Source: an uncultured Agathobacter sp. (lineage in GTDB: Bacteria; Bacillota; Clostridia; Lachnospirales; Lachnospiraceae). From it: a stretch of DNA of 13,189 nt. Under the pieces are notes generated by a model that saw only the letters and a program-made list of their open reading frames with translations, was not told the origin of the DNA and searched no databases. The translations under genes and the position numbers were made by a program. Where the stretch lies: assembly GCA_934358675.1 (NCBI GenBank), contig CAKRKX010000072.1:1-13189 (forward strand), given 5' to 3'. Of the stretch, positions 7,945 through 13,189 are shown piece by piece; positions within the stretch are counted from its first letter, which is position 1; each line of letters starts with the position of its first letter.

Positions 7945-8565
7945 ATGAGTAATTTTTCACTGGATCATGTGAATGACATGTATATGGATGTCCTGAAAGA
8001 AATCGGCAATATCGGCGCGGGAAATGCGACAACTTCGCTTGCAAGTATGCTGAATGAACAGATCAACATGAATGTGCCGAAAGTCGAACTGATGGAAGCA
8101 TCCAAGCTTGGATCTGCAATCTGTCCGGAAGATGAAATCATCGTTGGCATTTTCCTGGAGGTATCCAATGATATCTCCGGAAGCATGATGTTTTTGATGA
8201 AGATGGATTCCGCACATTATCTTGTTAATCGCCTGATGGGAAAGGACCCGAACAATCAGGATCCTTTCGATGAGATGGATCTGTCTGCGATGAAAGAGAT
8301 TGGTAATATTATTGCAGGTTCCTATTTGTCTGCGTTGTCCGGAATGACAAATATGACGATTGCCCCGTCTGTTCCGCATATTGCGGTGGATATGGCGGCT
8401 GCAATCTTGAGTGTACCGGCAATTCAGTTCGGACAATATGGAAATAATGCACTGTTGATTGAAACGGAGTTTGGGGATGAATACATGATCAACGGCTATT
8501 TTATTCTTATGCCGGAGGAAGATTCCTATGCAAAAATCCTGTCATCTCTGGGCATTCAGTTGTAG
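7945..8565 (+). CDS. cheC: CheY-P phosphatase CheC
   Basis: CheC removes phosphate from CheY-P and, by binding CheD, links CheY-P level to receptor adaptation. The 206-residue protein has the family's pseudo-symmetric halves, each with an E-x-x-N phosphatase motif. The first is LKEIGNIGAGNATTS (Glu19, Asn22) with the downstream proline at 45; the second is MKEIGNIIAGSY (Glu118, Asn121) with the downstream proline at 144. Both sites are intact, so this is a CheC with two active sites rather than a CheX or a FliY fusion (there is no SpoA domain). The start at 7945 has GGAGG at 7935-7939 at good spacing. An upstream in-frame ATG at 7927 would place the ribosome binding site inside the gene and abut the hairpin, so it was rejected. 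cheD follows after 13 bases, the usual pairing. Confidence 0.95.
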   Translation: MSNFSLDHVNDMYMDVLKEIGNIGAGNATTSLASMLNEQINMNVPKVELMEASKLGSAICPEDEIIVGIFLEVSNDISGSMMFLMKMDSAHYLVNRLMGKDPNNQDPFDEMDLSAMKEIGNIIAGSYLSALSGMTNMTIAPSVPHIAVDMAAAILSVPAIQFGQYGNNALLIETEFGDEYMINGYFILMPEEDSYAKILSSLGIQL

Positions 8566-8578
8566 GAGATAAGGGAAT

Positions 8579-9064
8579 ATGGGAGAGACGATTAAAGTTG
8601 GAATGGCAGATCTGAATGTCGGAAAAGCTCCGGATTCGCTGACTACACTTGGACTTGGATCCTGCATTGGACTTACTTTGTATGATCCGGTTACAAAAGT
8701 GGGCGGCCTGGTACACTATATGTTGCCGGACAGCACCAAACTGAAAAATAATACCAATATTGCGAAGTTTGGAGATACCGGTATCCGCGAACTGTTAAAA
8801 CAGGTGCTTGCTATGGGGGCGAACCAGCGACGCCTTGTGGCGAAGATTGCGGGCGGAGCCTGCATGTTTGAGATGAGCGGTCTGTCTTCCGTGGGACATG
8901 TCGGAGAACGCAATGAGGAGGAAGCAAAGCTGATTCTTAAGGAACTTAATATTCCTCTTGTGGCGCAGGATACCGGACTGAATTACGGAAGAACCGTTAT
9001 TTTGGACTGCGAAACCGGTGATTTTACGATTAAATCAGTCGGAAAGCCGATTAAAGTGATTTAA
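8579..9064 (+). CDS. cheD: Chemoreceptor glutamine deamidase CheD
   Basis: CheD deamidates selected receptor glutamines to glutamates and, when held by CheC, is taken away from receptors. The 161-residue protein is the normal size. The catalytic triad matches the spacing known from Thermotoga CheD: Thr23 (LTTLGLGSC), Cys29 (GSCIGLTLYD) and His46 (GGLVHYMLP). Further conserved parts are KIAGGACMF (89-97) and GERN (109-112), then GRTV (137-140) near the C-terminus. The ribosome binding site AGGAG (8564-8568) overlaps the cheC stop codon, so translation of the pair is probably coupled. The next gene is an unknown small membrane protein rather than the sigma factor as in Bacillus. Confidence 0.96.
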   Translation: MGETIKVGMADLNVGKAPDSLTTLGLGSCIGLTLYDPVTKVGGLVHYMLPDSTKLKNNTNIAKFGDTGIRELLKQVLAMGANQRRLVAKIAGGACMFEMSGLSSVGHVGERNEEEAKLILKELNIPLVAQDTGLNYGRTVILDCETGDFTIKSVGKPIKVI

Positions 9065-9078
9065 AGGAATGTGACACG

Positions 9079-9375
9079 ATGAAGACAAATAATGTTCCGG
9101 CACTTGTCATGCTGACAGCCGGGTTTATTGATTGCGTGATCGCGATTCGGACGGGTCAGTCACTTTTGTCTTTTACAAGGCAGCTGCTGATCGTCCTGTT
9201 GATCTTTTATATTTTAGGATCGATCATAAAAGTGATTCTGGATCGGAATTTTAATGATATGGATGATCTGGAAGATGTTGATCTCGGGGAAGAATTGGAA
9301 TCACCGGATACAAAGGAAGCGGATACCTCCGAGGAGGAGCAGGAAGCGGAAGAATCCGGAGAGACACAGGAATAG
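9079..9375 (+). CDS. Small two-helix membrane protein with acidic tail, unknown function
   Basis: I do not recognise this 98-residue protein. It has two hydrophobic segments (about 7-24 and 33-54) separated by a short polar turn containing RTGQS, then a strongly acidic, Glu/Asp-rich C-terminal tail (55-98) with only two lysines or arginines after the membrane-proximal DRN. The charge pattern (Arg/Lys in the loop and at both ends of the second helix) leaves the topology undecided. The start ATG has AAAGGA at 9063-9068, overlapping the cheD stop codon. It lies between cheD and fliA, where B. subtilis has no gene, and codon use matches its neighbours, so it is probably a real operon member. A role in flagellar or chemotaxis membrane assembly is plausible only from position. 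Confidence 0.75.
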   Translation: MKTNNVPALVMLTAGFIDCVIAIRTGQSLLSFTRQLLIVLLIFYILGSIIKVILDRNFNDMDDLEDVDLGEELESPDTKEADTSEEEQEAEESGETQE

Positions 9376-9406
9376 ATTCCTTAGAAAATAATGCGGAGCG
9401 GGTTGA

Positions 9407-10171
9407 ATGAAGACTGTTGACAAAGAAAAGCTTTGGGATGCATATCACAAGAAGCCGTCTCAGGAGCTGAGAGAACAATTGATAATTGAATATTCGCAAC
9501 TCGTGAAACTTGTAGCGGGGCGCCTGAGCATGTATCTCGGATACAATGTCGATTATGATGATCTGGTCAGTTACGGTATTTTCGGACTGATCGATGCCAT
9601 TGATAAGTTTGATCTTGCAAAAAATGTCAAGTTTGAAACGTATGCGAGCCTTCGCATCCGCGGCGCAATTCTGGATCAGATTCGCAAGATGGACTGGATT
9701 CCGCGAACGGTGCGTCAGCGTCAGCGCAAGATGGATGAGGCGATCAAAGCGATCGAGATGCGTACCGGAAAGACTGCGACAGATGAAGATCTTGCTGCGG
9801 AACTTGGGCTTTCACTGGATGAATTGTGCAACTGGCAGTCACAGCTTAAGGTGACAAACGTGGTTTCACTCAATGAGTTTGAGGAAAACGGACCGGAGCC
9901 GGTAATCGATCAGTCGCATCAATCGCGTTTTTCCAGACCGGAAGAGGTCGTTGAGGAGGCTGAATTAAAGCAGACTTTGACGGAGTCACTCGATGTACTG
10001 ACGGAGAAGGAACGCAAAGTGATCGAACTGTATTATTACGAAGAACTGACATTGAAGGAAATCAGCAAGGTACTTGAAGTTTCGGAGTCGCGTGTGTCGC
10101 AGCTACATACAAAGGCATTAAATAAAATGCGAAAGACGATGGGCGCGTACATGGATATTCTCGTGGAATAG
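9407..10171 (+). CDS. fliA: Flagellar sigma factor FliA (SigD, sigma-28)
   Basis: This sigma-70-family factor directs RNA polymerase to late flagellar and chemotaxis promoters. The 254-residue protein has region 2 (about 28-100), with YNVDYDDLVSYGIFGLIDAI (46-65), the KFETYASLRIRGAILDQIRK segment (75-94) and DWIPRTVRQRQRKM (96-109) typical of the FliA/WhiG group. Region 3 covers about 110-155, and region 4 (about 187-245) has the helix-turn-helix TLKEISKVLEVSESRVSQLH (215-234). The ATG at 9407 follows GGAG at 9394-9397. A 31-base gap separates it from the previous gene. Its position after cheD matches sigD in Bacillus. No FlgM-like anti-sigma gene is recognisable in the window. The name sigD would be equally proper. 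Confidence 0.96.
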   Translation: MKTVDKEKLWDAYHKKPSQELREQLIIEYSQLVKLVAGRLSMYLGYNVDYDDLVSYGIFGLIDAIDKFDLAKNVKFETYASLRIRGAILDQIRKMDWIPRTVRQRQRKMDEAIKAIEMRTGKTATDEDLAAELGLSLDELCNWQSQLKVTNVVSLNEFEENGPEPVIDQSHQSRFSRPEEVVEEAELKQTLTESLDVLTEKERKVIELYYYEELTLKEISKVLEVSESRVSQLHTKALNKMRKTMGAYMDILVE

Positions 10172-10182
10172 GGTGAAAAAGT

Positions 10183-10494
10183 ATGGCAATAGGACCGATT
10201 GATATGGCAATGATCCAACGAACCAATGACGTTGAGATGTATAAGCTCCAGGAGGAGGCAAAACCTCTCGTGGATCAACAGAACATTCAGGTACAGGTTG
10301 ACCAGCGTGAGGATGTGCTCAGTCATCAGGTTATCCAGTCGCAGAACAGCGACAAGGCCAAGAATGATGCCGATGCAAAAGAAGAAGGTCGTGGGCAGTA
10401 TCATGCTGGTTCTGCCAAGCGGAAGAAACCGGTGGCCGACAAGGGGCGAGTGATACGCAAGTCGGATATTGGTGGCTTTGACATCAAGATTTGA
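10183..10494 (+). CDS. Conserved-looking small hydrophilic protein downstream of fliA, unknown function
   Basis: I do not recognise a named family for this 103-residue protein. It has no hydrophobic segment and is predicted cytoplasmic. The N-terminal half (MAIGPIDMAMIQRTNDVEMY, then VDQQNIQVQVDQ at 30-41) is moderately ordered and Gln-rich. The middle (55-78) is a charged, probably disordered stretch, followed by a basic cluster, KRKK (79-82), and an ending, GGFDIKI, that looks like a defined C-terminal motif. The ribosome binding site AGGGTGA (10170-10176) overlaps the fliA stop, and the gap to fliA is 11 bases, so co-translation is likely. It does not show the features of FlgM. Position suggests a flagellar accessory role, but nothing in the sequence proves it. 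Confidence 0.75.
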   Translation: MAIGPIDMAMIQRTNDVEMYKLQEEAKPLVDQQNIQVQVDQREDVLSHQVIQSQNSDKAKNDADAKEEGRGQYHAGSAKRKKPVADKGRVIRKSDIGGFDIKI

Positions 10495-10503
10495 GGTTGA
10501 ATC

Positions 10504-11184
10504 ATGACAACGGTAGAGATTACATTAATTATAGTAGGAATTGTTTTTCTGCTTGTGAGTTTTTGGGTTCAGGAAAAACTTTCGCCGAAAGATATTGAGA
10601 GCATTACAAGCCTCAGCGAAAATGAACTGAAGATCATTGTGGAAAAGCAACTGAAGAATGCCAATGATCAGGTTGAAGATGCGATCGCGGATGTTGTGGA
10701 CGAACAGAAAGAGACAACCAAGCGTGATCTGGAGAAAGAAACCAATGAGAAGATCATGGCAATCGATGAGTATTCCAATACGGTGCTTGAGTCGATGAAC
10801 AAGACACATAATGAGATTCTTTTTTTATACAGTATGCTCAATGACAAGCACACCGAACTGACGGATCTTGCGGCGCAGTTGCAACAATTTTCAGAACAGA
10901 TGAAGAACACGGAGAACGAAGTGCTCGAAAATCTGGCATTTGCTGCGAAAGATGTACAGCAGAAGGTGAGCGAGACGGAACCGATCGATGAGAGTGAGGC
11001 GATTCGAGCTTCATTTGAAAACTCGCAGGGGGCACAGGATCAGGTTAATCACAACGAACGTATTCTTGCGCTGCATCAGCAGGGACTTTCTGATGTTGAG
11101 ATCGCGAGAGAACTTGGGCTTGGCCTCGGTGAGATCAAGCTGGTAATTGGATTGTTCAAAGGGGAAGAGACAGTTGAGGTTTAA
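10504..11184 (+). CDS. Membrane-anchored coiled-coil protein in swrB position (DUF6115-like)
   Basis: The 226-residue protein has one N-terminal transmembrane helix (about 5-22). A long Glu/Lys/Gln-rich region (about 35-158) follows, largely predicted coiled coil, and then a compact C-terminal segment, NERILALHQQGLSDVEIARE (184-203), with LGLGLGEIKLVIGLFKG after it, that reads like a helix-turn-helix. This layout resembles the DUF6115/DUF2802 group as I recall it. In B. subtilis the gene between sigD and rpsB is swrB, whose product has one N-terminal membrane helix and promotes flagellar export-apparatus maturation. The shared position and topology make this a candidate functional counterpart, though sequence orthology is not shown. 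GAGGT (10493-10497) overlaps the previous stop as ribosome binding site. The 3' end overlaps the next gene by 11 bases. Confidence 0.8.
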   Translation: MTTVEITLIIVGIVFLLVSFWVQEKLSPKDIESITSLSENELKIIVEKQLKNANDQVEDAIADVVDEQKETTKRDLEKETNEKIMAIDEYSNTVLESMNKTHNEILFLYSMLNDKHTELTDLAAQLQQFSEQMKNTENEVLENLAFAAKDVQQKVSETEPIDESEAIRASFENSQGAQDQVNHNERILALHQQGLSDVEIARELGLGLGEIKLVIGLFKGEETVEV

Positions 11185-11773
11185 ATATTATTTAAGAGGA
11201 TGCGGCCTTGGAATCCTTTTTGCTTCGATCGTGTTGATGATCGCATTTCACACACAGAAAAGCACGATGGATGATGATGCGGTGATGGAGCGGGCTTCAG
11301 AGCTTGGAATGATCATGCCGGAGACACAGATCCCGGATTCAGAGCCTGACACGGCGCAGGCAGAACCGGCGACACAACCGGATACACAGCCAGTGCCTGA
11401 CACGAATACGAAGAAATCTGATGTGCAAAATGATAAGAATTTGAATAAGAACAATACAGATTCTGATAAGAAGAGTGACACAGAAGAGGGTTCCGGCAGC
11501 AAGACCGATGCGGTGGCAAAGGATCATGCGGATTCTAAGAAAAACGAAGATCAGAAAAATGAGTCGGAAGAAGTCACCGTGACGATCAAAAAAGGAGAGG
11601 TGTGTCGACAGCTTGCGGAAAACCTTGCCGGACTTGGACTTGTGGAGGACGCGGAAACGTTTCGGAAATATATGCAACAGTGCGGATACGATGATCAGAT
11701 CCGGGTTGGAACGTATCAGCTGAAGCGTGGAATGACGCAGGAAGAGATTGCAAAAGTGTTTGTCACAAAATAG
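11174..11773 (+). CDS. Membrane-anchored protein with MltG/YceG LysM-like domain, no catalytic domain
   Basis: With the TTG at 11174 the protein has 199 residues: a short basic N-terminus (MRFKYYLRG), one transmembrane helix (about 9-26), a long disordered Asp/Lys/Pro/Thr-rich spacer (about 47-132), and a C-terminal domain (134-198). That domain, with VTIKKGEVCRQLAENLAGLG, DAETFRKYMQQ, then IRVGTYQLKRGMTQEEIAKV, matches the LysM-like N-terminal domain of the endolytic transglycosylase MltG. The catalytic part of MltG, with its glutamate, is absent and no later frame supplies it. The protein should lie outside the membrane and may contact peptidoglycan. The start is chosen because GGGGAA (11161-11166) is seven bases upstream and it overlaps the previous stop by 11 bases; a TTG at 11147 has no ribosome binding site. 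It is the last gene before the operon terminator. Confidence 0.8.
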   Translation: MRFKYYLRGCGLGILFASIVLMIAFHTQKSTMDDDAVMERASELGMIMPETQIPDSEPDTAQAEPATQPDTQPVPDTNTKKSDVQNDKNLNKNNTDSDKKSDTEEGSGSKTDAVAKDHADSKKNEDQKNESEEVTVTIKKGEVCRQLAENLAGLGLVEDAETFRKYMQQCGYDDQIRVGTYQLKRGMTQEEIAKVFVTK

Positions 11774-11783
11774 AAGAAAACAG

Positions 11784-11812
11784 TTGCAAACGAGCCTTTG
11801 GTATGATATAAT
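11784..11812 (+). promoter_or_regulatory. Predicted vegetative (sigma-A) promoter for rpsB-tsf
   Basis: A -35-like TTGCAA (11784-11789) is followed after exactly 17 bases by a perfect -10 TATAAT (11807-11812). The -10 is preceded by TGA, giving an extended TGnTATAAT. Transcription would start near 11818-11820. It is the only near-consensus vegetative promoter I found in an intergenic gap. It lies just ahead of highly expressed ribosomal genes, and its -10 sits in the loop of the terminator for the upstream operon. Confidence 0.8.
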
Positions 11813-11830
11813 TCCAAAGGCTTTTAATTT
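11793..11830 (+). terminator. Rho-independent terminator of the fla/che operon
   Basis: AGCCTTTGG (11793-11801) pairs perfectly with CCAAAGGCT (11814-11822), giving a 9-bp stem around a 12-nt AT-rich loop, followed by a T-rich run (CTTTTAATTT). It begins 20 bases after the stop codon of the last flagellar-operon gene. The loop is long for a terminator and holds the TATAAT of the rpsB promoter. Confidence 0.78.
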
Positions 11831-11839
11831 AATCAATCA

Positions 11840-11903
11840 CATGTACGGAGGTTACCGGTGCCGGATCTACGCTTTCCGGTGGTGAACTGATTGGAAGTAC
11901 ATG
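11840..11903 (+). promoter_or_regulatory. Structured 5' leader of rpsB mRNA (candidate S2 autoregulatory element)
   Basis: The predicted rpsB transcript has a leader of about 115 nt. CATGTAC (11840-11846) pairs with GTACATG (11897-11903). Inside this, GTTACC (11851-11856) pairs with GGTGAAC (11881-11887) with one bulged G, and CCGGA (11861-11865) pairs with TCCGG (11875-11879) around a 9-nt loop. Together they form one long interrupted hairpin that ends 17 bases before the rpsB ribosome binding site. Ribosomal protein S2 is known to regulate its own mRNA through leader structures in several bacteria; that this leader does so is inference from position and folding. I do not match it to a named Rfam family. 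Confidence 0.55.
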
Positions 11904-11933
11904 GAAGAAAACAACCAAATGGAGGTAAGTAAA

Positions 11934-12662
11934 ATGAGCGTAATTTCAATGAAACAGTTACTTGAAGCAGGTGTTCACTTTGGACATCAGACAAGAAGAT
12001 GGAACCCTAAGATGGCTCCATACATCTACACAGAGCGTAACGGTATCTACATCATCGACTTACAGAAGTCTGTAGGCAAGGTTGATGAGGCATATGATGC
12101 AATCTCTGATATCGCAGCTCAGGGGGGAACAATCCTTTTCGTAGGTACAAAGAAGCAGGCTCAGGACGCTATCAAGACTGAGGCAGAGCGTTGCGGAATG
12201 TACTATGTAAACGAGAGATGGTTAGGTGGAATGCTCACAAACTTCAGAACAATCCAGAGCCGTATTGCCCGTCTCAAAGAGATCGAGACAATGTCTCAGG
12301 ATGGAACATTCGATGTTCTTCCTAAGAAGGAAGTTATCGCATTAAAGAAGGAGTGGGATAAGTTAGAGAAGAACCTTGGCGGAATCAAGGATATGAAGAG
12401 AATCCCGGATGCAATCTTCGTAGTAGATCCTAAGAAGGAGAGAATTTGTATTCAGGAGGCACAGTCTCTTGGAATTACTCTGATCGGTATTGCTGATACA
12501 AACTGTGATCCGGAAGAGTTAGATTATGTAATCCCGGGTAATGATGATGCAATCAGAGCCGTTAAGCTGATCGTTTCTAAGATGGCTGACGCTGTCATCG
12601 AGGCAAAGCAGGGAACTGAGGAAGTTGCTGCAGAAGCTGCTGAGGAGACAGTAGAAGAATAA
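11934..12662 (+). CDS. rpsB: 30S ribosomal protein S2
   Basis: S2 is a late-assembling protein of the small ribosomal subunit that binds between head and body. The 242-residue protein begins [20 protein letters not shown], the standard Firmicute N-terminus. It contains [20 protein letters not shown] (22-41), [12 protein letters not shown] (95-106) and ADTNCDP followed by [16 protein letters not shown] (187-212), with an acidic tail ending in EETVEE. The start is fixed by GGAGGT at 11921-11926 and by family length; an in-frame ATG at 11901 would add 11 residues, would fall in the leader hairpin and lacks good spacing. Codon use is strongly biased (no GCG alanine, few rare arginine codons), unlike the flagellar genes, as expected for very high expression. 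It is followed by tsf after 37 bases with no terminator. Confidence 0.99.
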   Translation: MSVISMKQLLEAGVHFGHQTRRWNPKMAPYIYTERNGIYIIDLQKSVGKVDEAYDAISDIAAQGGTILFVGTKKQAQDAIKTEAERCGMYYVNERWLGGMLTNFRTIQSRIARLKEIETMSQDGTFDVLPKKEVIALKKEWDKLEKNLGGIKDMKRIPDAIFVVDPKKERICIQEAQSLGITLIGIADTNCDPEELDYVIPGNDDAIRAVKLIVSKMADAVIEAKQGTEEVAAEAAEETVEE

Positions 12663-12699
12663 TTTTTGCATAATCATTCGAGAATTGGAGGAAAAAAAG

Positions 12700-13189
12700 A
12701 TGGCAATTACTGCTGCTATGGTTAAGGAACTGCGTGAGATGACTGGCGCAGGTATGATGGATTGTAAGAAAGCATTAACAGAGACAAGCGGAGATATGGA
12801 CGCTGCTGTTGAGGTTTTAAGAAAAAGCGGTGCGGCTAAGATGGAGAAGAAGCAGAGCAGAATCGCTGCTGAAGGTATCGCTCGTGTAGCTGTAAACGGA
12901 AACGTTGCAGTTGTAGCAGAGGTTAACTCTGAGACAGATTTCGTTGCCAAGAACGAGACATTCCAGGAGTTCGTTCAGACAGTTGCAGATACAGCACTTG
13001 CTTCTGATTTAAACGGTGGAGCAAACGGTGAGGATATCGAGGCTCTCCTTGCTACAAATGGATTGAATGATCTGCTTGTTGAGAAGACAGCAACAATCGG
13101 TGAGAAGTTATCTGTTCGTAGATTTGAGAAAGTAACAGGAGATGTAGTTACTTCTTATATCCACGGTGGCGGAAGAATCGGTGTTGTAA
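12700..13189 (+). CDS. tsf: Elongation factor Ts, N-terminal part (3' truncated by window)
   Basis: EF-Ts exchanges GDP for GTP on EF-Tu during translation elongation. The frame is open to the window end with 163 complete codons visible of the usual 290-310. The N-terminal UBA-like domain is clear ([20 protein letters not shown], then DCKKALTET, up to about residue 55). The conserved EF-Tu-contact motif TDFVAKN lies at 79-85 in the core domain. GGAGG at 12687-12691 is eight bases before the ATG. The rpsB-tsf pairing is near-universal in bacteria, and no terminator or promoter is visible in the 37-base gap, so the two are co-transcribed. The GTAA at the very end is out of frame as a stop. Confidence 0.98.
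   Translation, partial: MAITAAMVKELREMTGAGMMDCKKALTETSGDMDAAVEVLRKSGAAKMEKKQSRIAAEGIARVAVNGNVAVVAEVNSETDFVAKNETFQEFVQTVADTALASDLNGGANGEDIEALLATNGLNDLLVEKTATIGEKLSVRRFEKVTGDVVTSYIHGGGRIGVV

Noticed and set aside
9376..9406. FliA-type promoter (TAAA-N15-GCCGATAA) in this and the other intergenic gaps
   Set aside because: I looked for this pattern in the gaps by eye and found no convincing match; the gaps are too short for most of the motif.
10183..10494. Anti-sigma factor FlgM as identity of the 103-residue protein
   Set aside because: Size and position fit, but the C-terminal helical sigma-binding region typical of FlgM is not recognisable; the C-terminus is basic and Gly-rich.
11901..11933. 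Longer rpsB start at ATG 11901
   Set aside because: It would add 11 residues absent from the S2 family, and the optimal GGAGGT site at 11921-11926 points to ATG 11934.
12519..12950. 143-codon minus-strand frame across the rpsB-tsf junction
   Set aside because: It spans two certain genes on the other strand; its serine/phenylalanine-rich composition is typical of antisense shadow frames.
1..13189. CRISPR arrays, insertion sequences, prophage genes, tRNA or rRNA genes
   Set aside because: No regularly spaced repeats, transposase or phage-like frames, or tRNA-like foldings were seen; the window is almost fully filled by one-directional housekeeping and motility genes.

Overview
The window is the 3' part of a large fla/che (flagellar and chemotaxis) operon followed by the start of the ribosomal rpsB-tsf operon. 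All genes are on the + strand. The gene order closely follows Bacillus subtilis (flhA-flhF-flhG-cheB-cheA-cheW-cheC-cheD-sigD-swrB-rpsB-tsf). The inserted small genes, the moderate GC content, the strong GGAGG-type ribosome binding sites and the protein sequences instead suggest a motile clostridial Firmicute, most likely a Lachnospiraceae (Roseburia/Eubacterium/Butyrivibrio-like) gut bacterium. The family-level placement is inference from sequence style; no search was run.

Layout. 1-1358 is the C-terminal two thirds of FlhA, the export gate of the flagellar type III secretion system. 1359-3499 holds flhF and flhG, the SRP-type GTPase and MinD-type ATPase pair that sets flagellar position and number. 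3512-4249 is a YcgR/YpfA-type PilZ protein, a predicted c-di-GMP-responsive flagellar brake. 4249-9064 is a chemotaxis block: cheB, cheA, cheW, a perfect inverted repeat, cheC and cheD. 9079-11773 holds a small two-helix membrane protein, the flagellar sigma factor fliA/sigD, a 103-residue protein of unknown function, a membrane-anchored coiled-coil protein in the position of swrB, and a membrane-anchored protein with only the LysM-like part of MltG. 11774-11933 is a compact regulatory region. 11934-13189 is rpsB and the 5' part of tsf.

The flagellar and chemotaxis genes are packed tightly. Several ribosome binding sites overlap the preceding stop codon, and flhF/flhG, pilZ/cheB and the last two genes overlap outright, so one transcript with translational coupling is likely. 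The products form one programme: export gate, placement of new flagella, c-di-GMP braking, CheA-CheW signalling, adaptation by CheB/CheC/CheD, and late-gene transcription by FliA. No cheY, cheR or receptor gene lies inside the window.

The most interesting non-coding region is 11784-11933. A rho-independent terminator ends the fla/che transcript, and a near-consensus vegetative promoter lies across it with its extended -10 element in the terminator loop. The predicted rpsB transcript then has a leader of about 115 nt that folds into an imperfect hairpin and contains a possible 10-codon upstream ORF. The less understood proteins are the two small ORFs flanking fliA, the SwrB-position protein and the catalytic-domain-less MltG-like protein.
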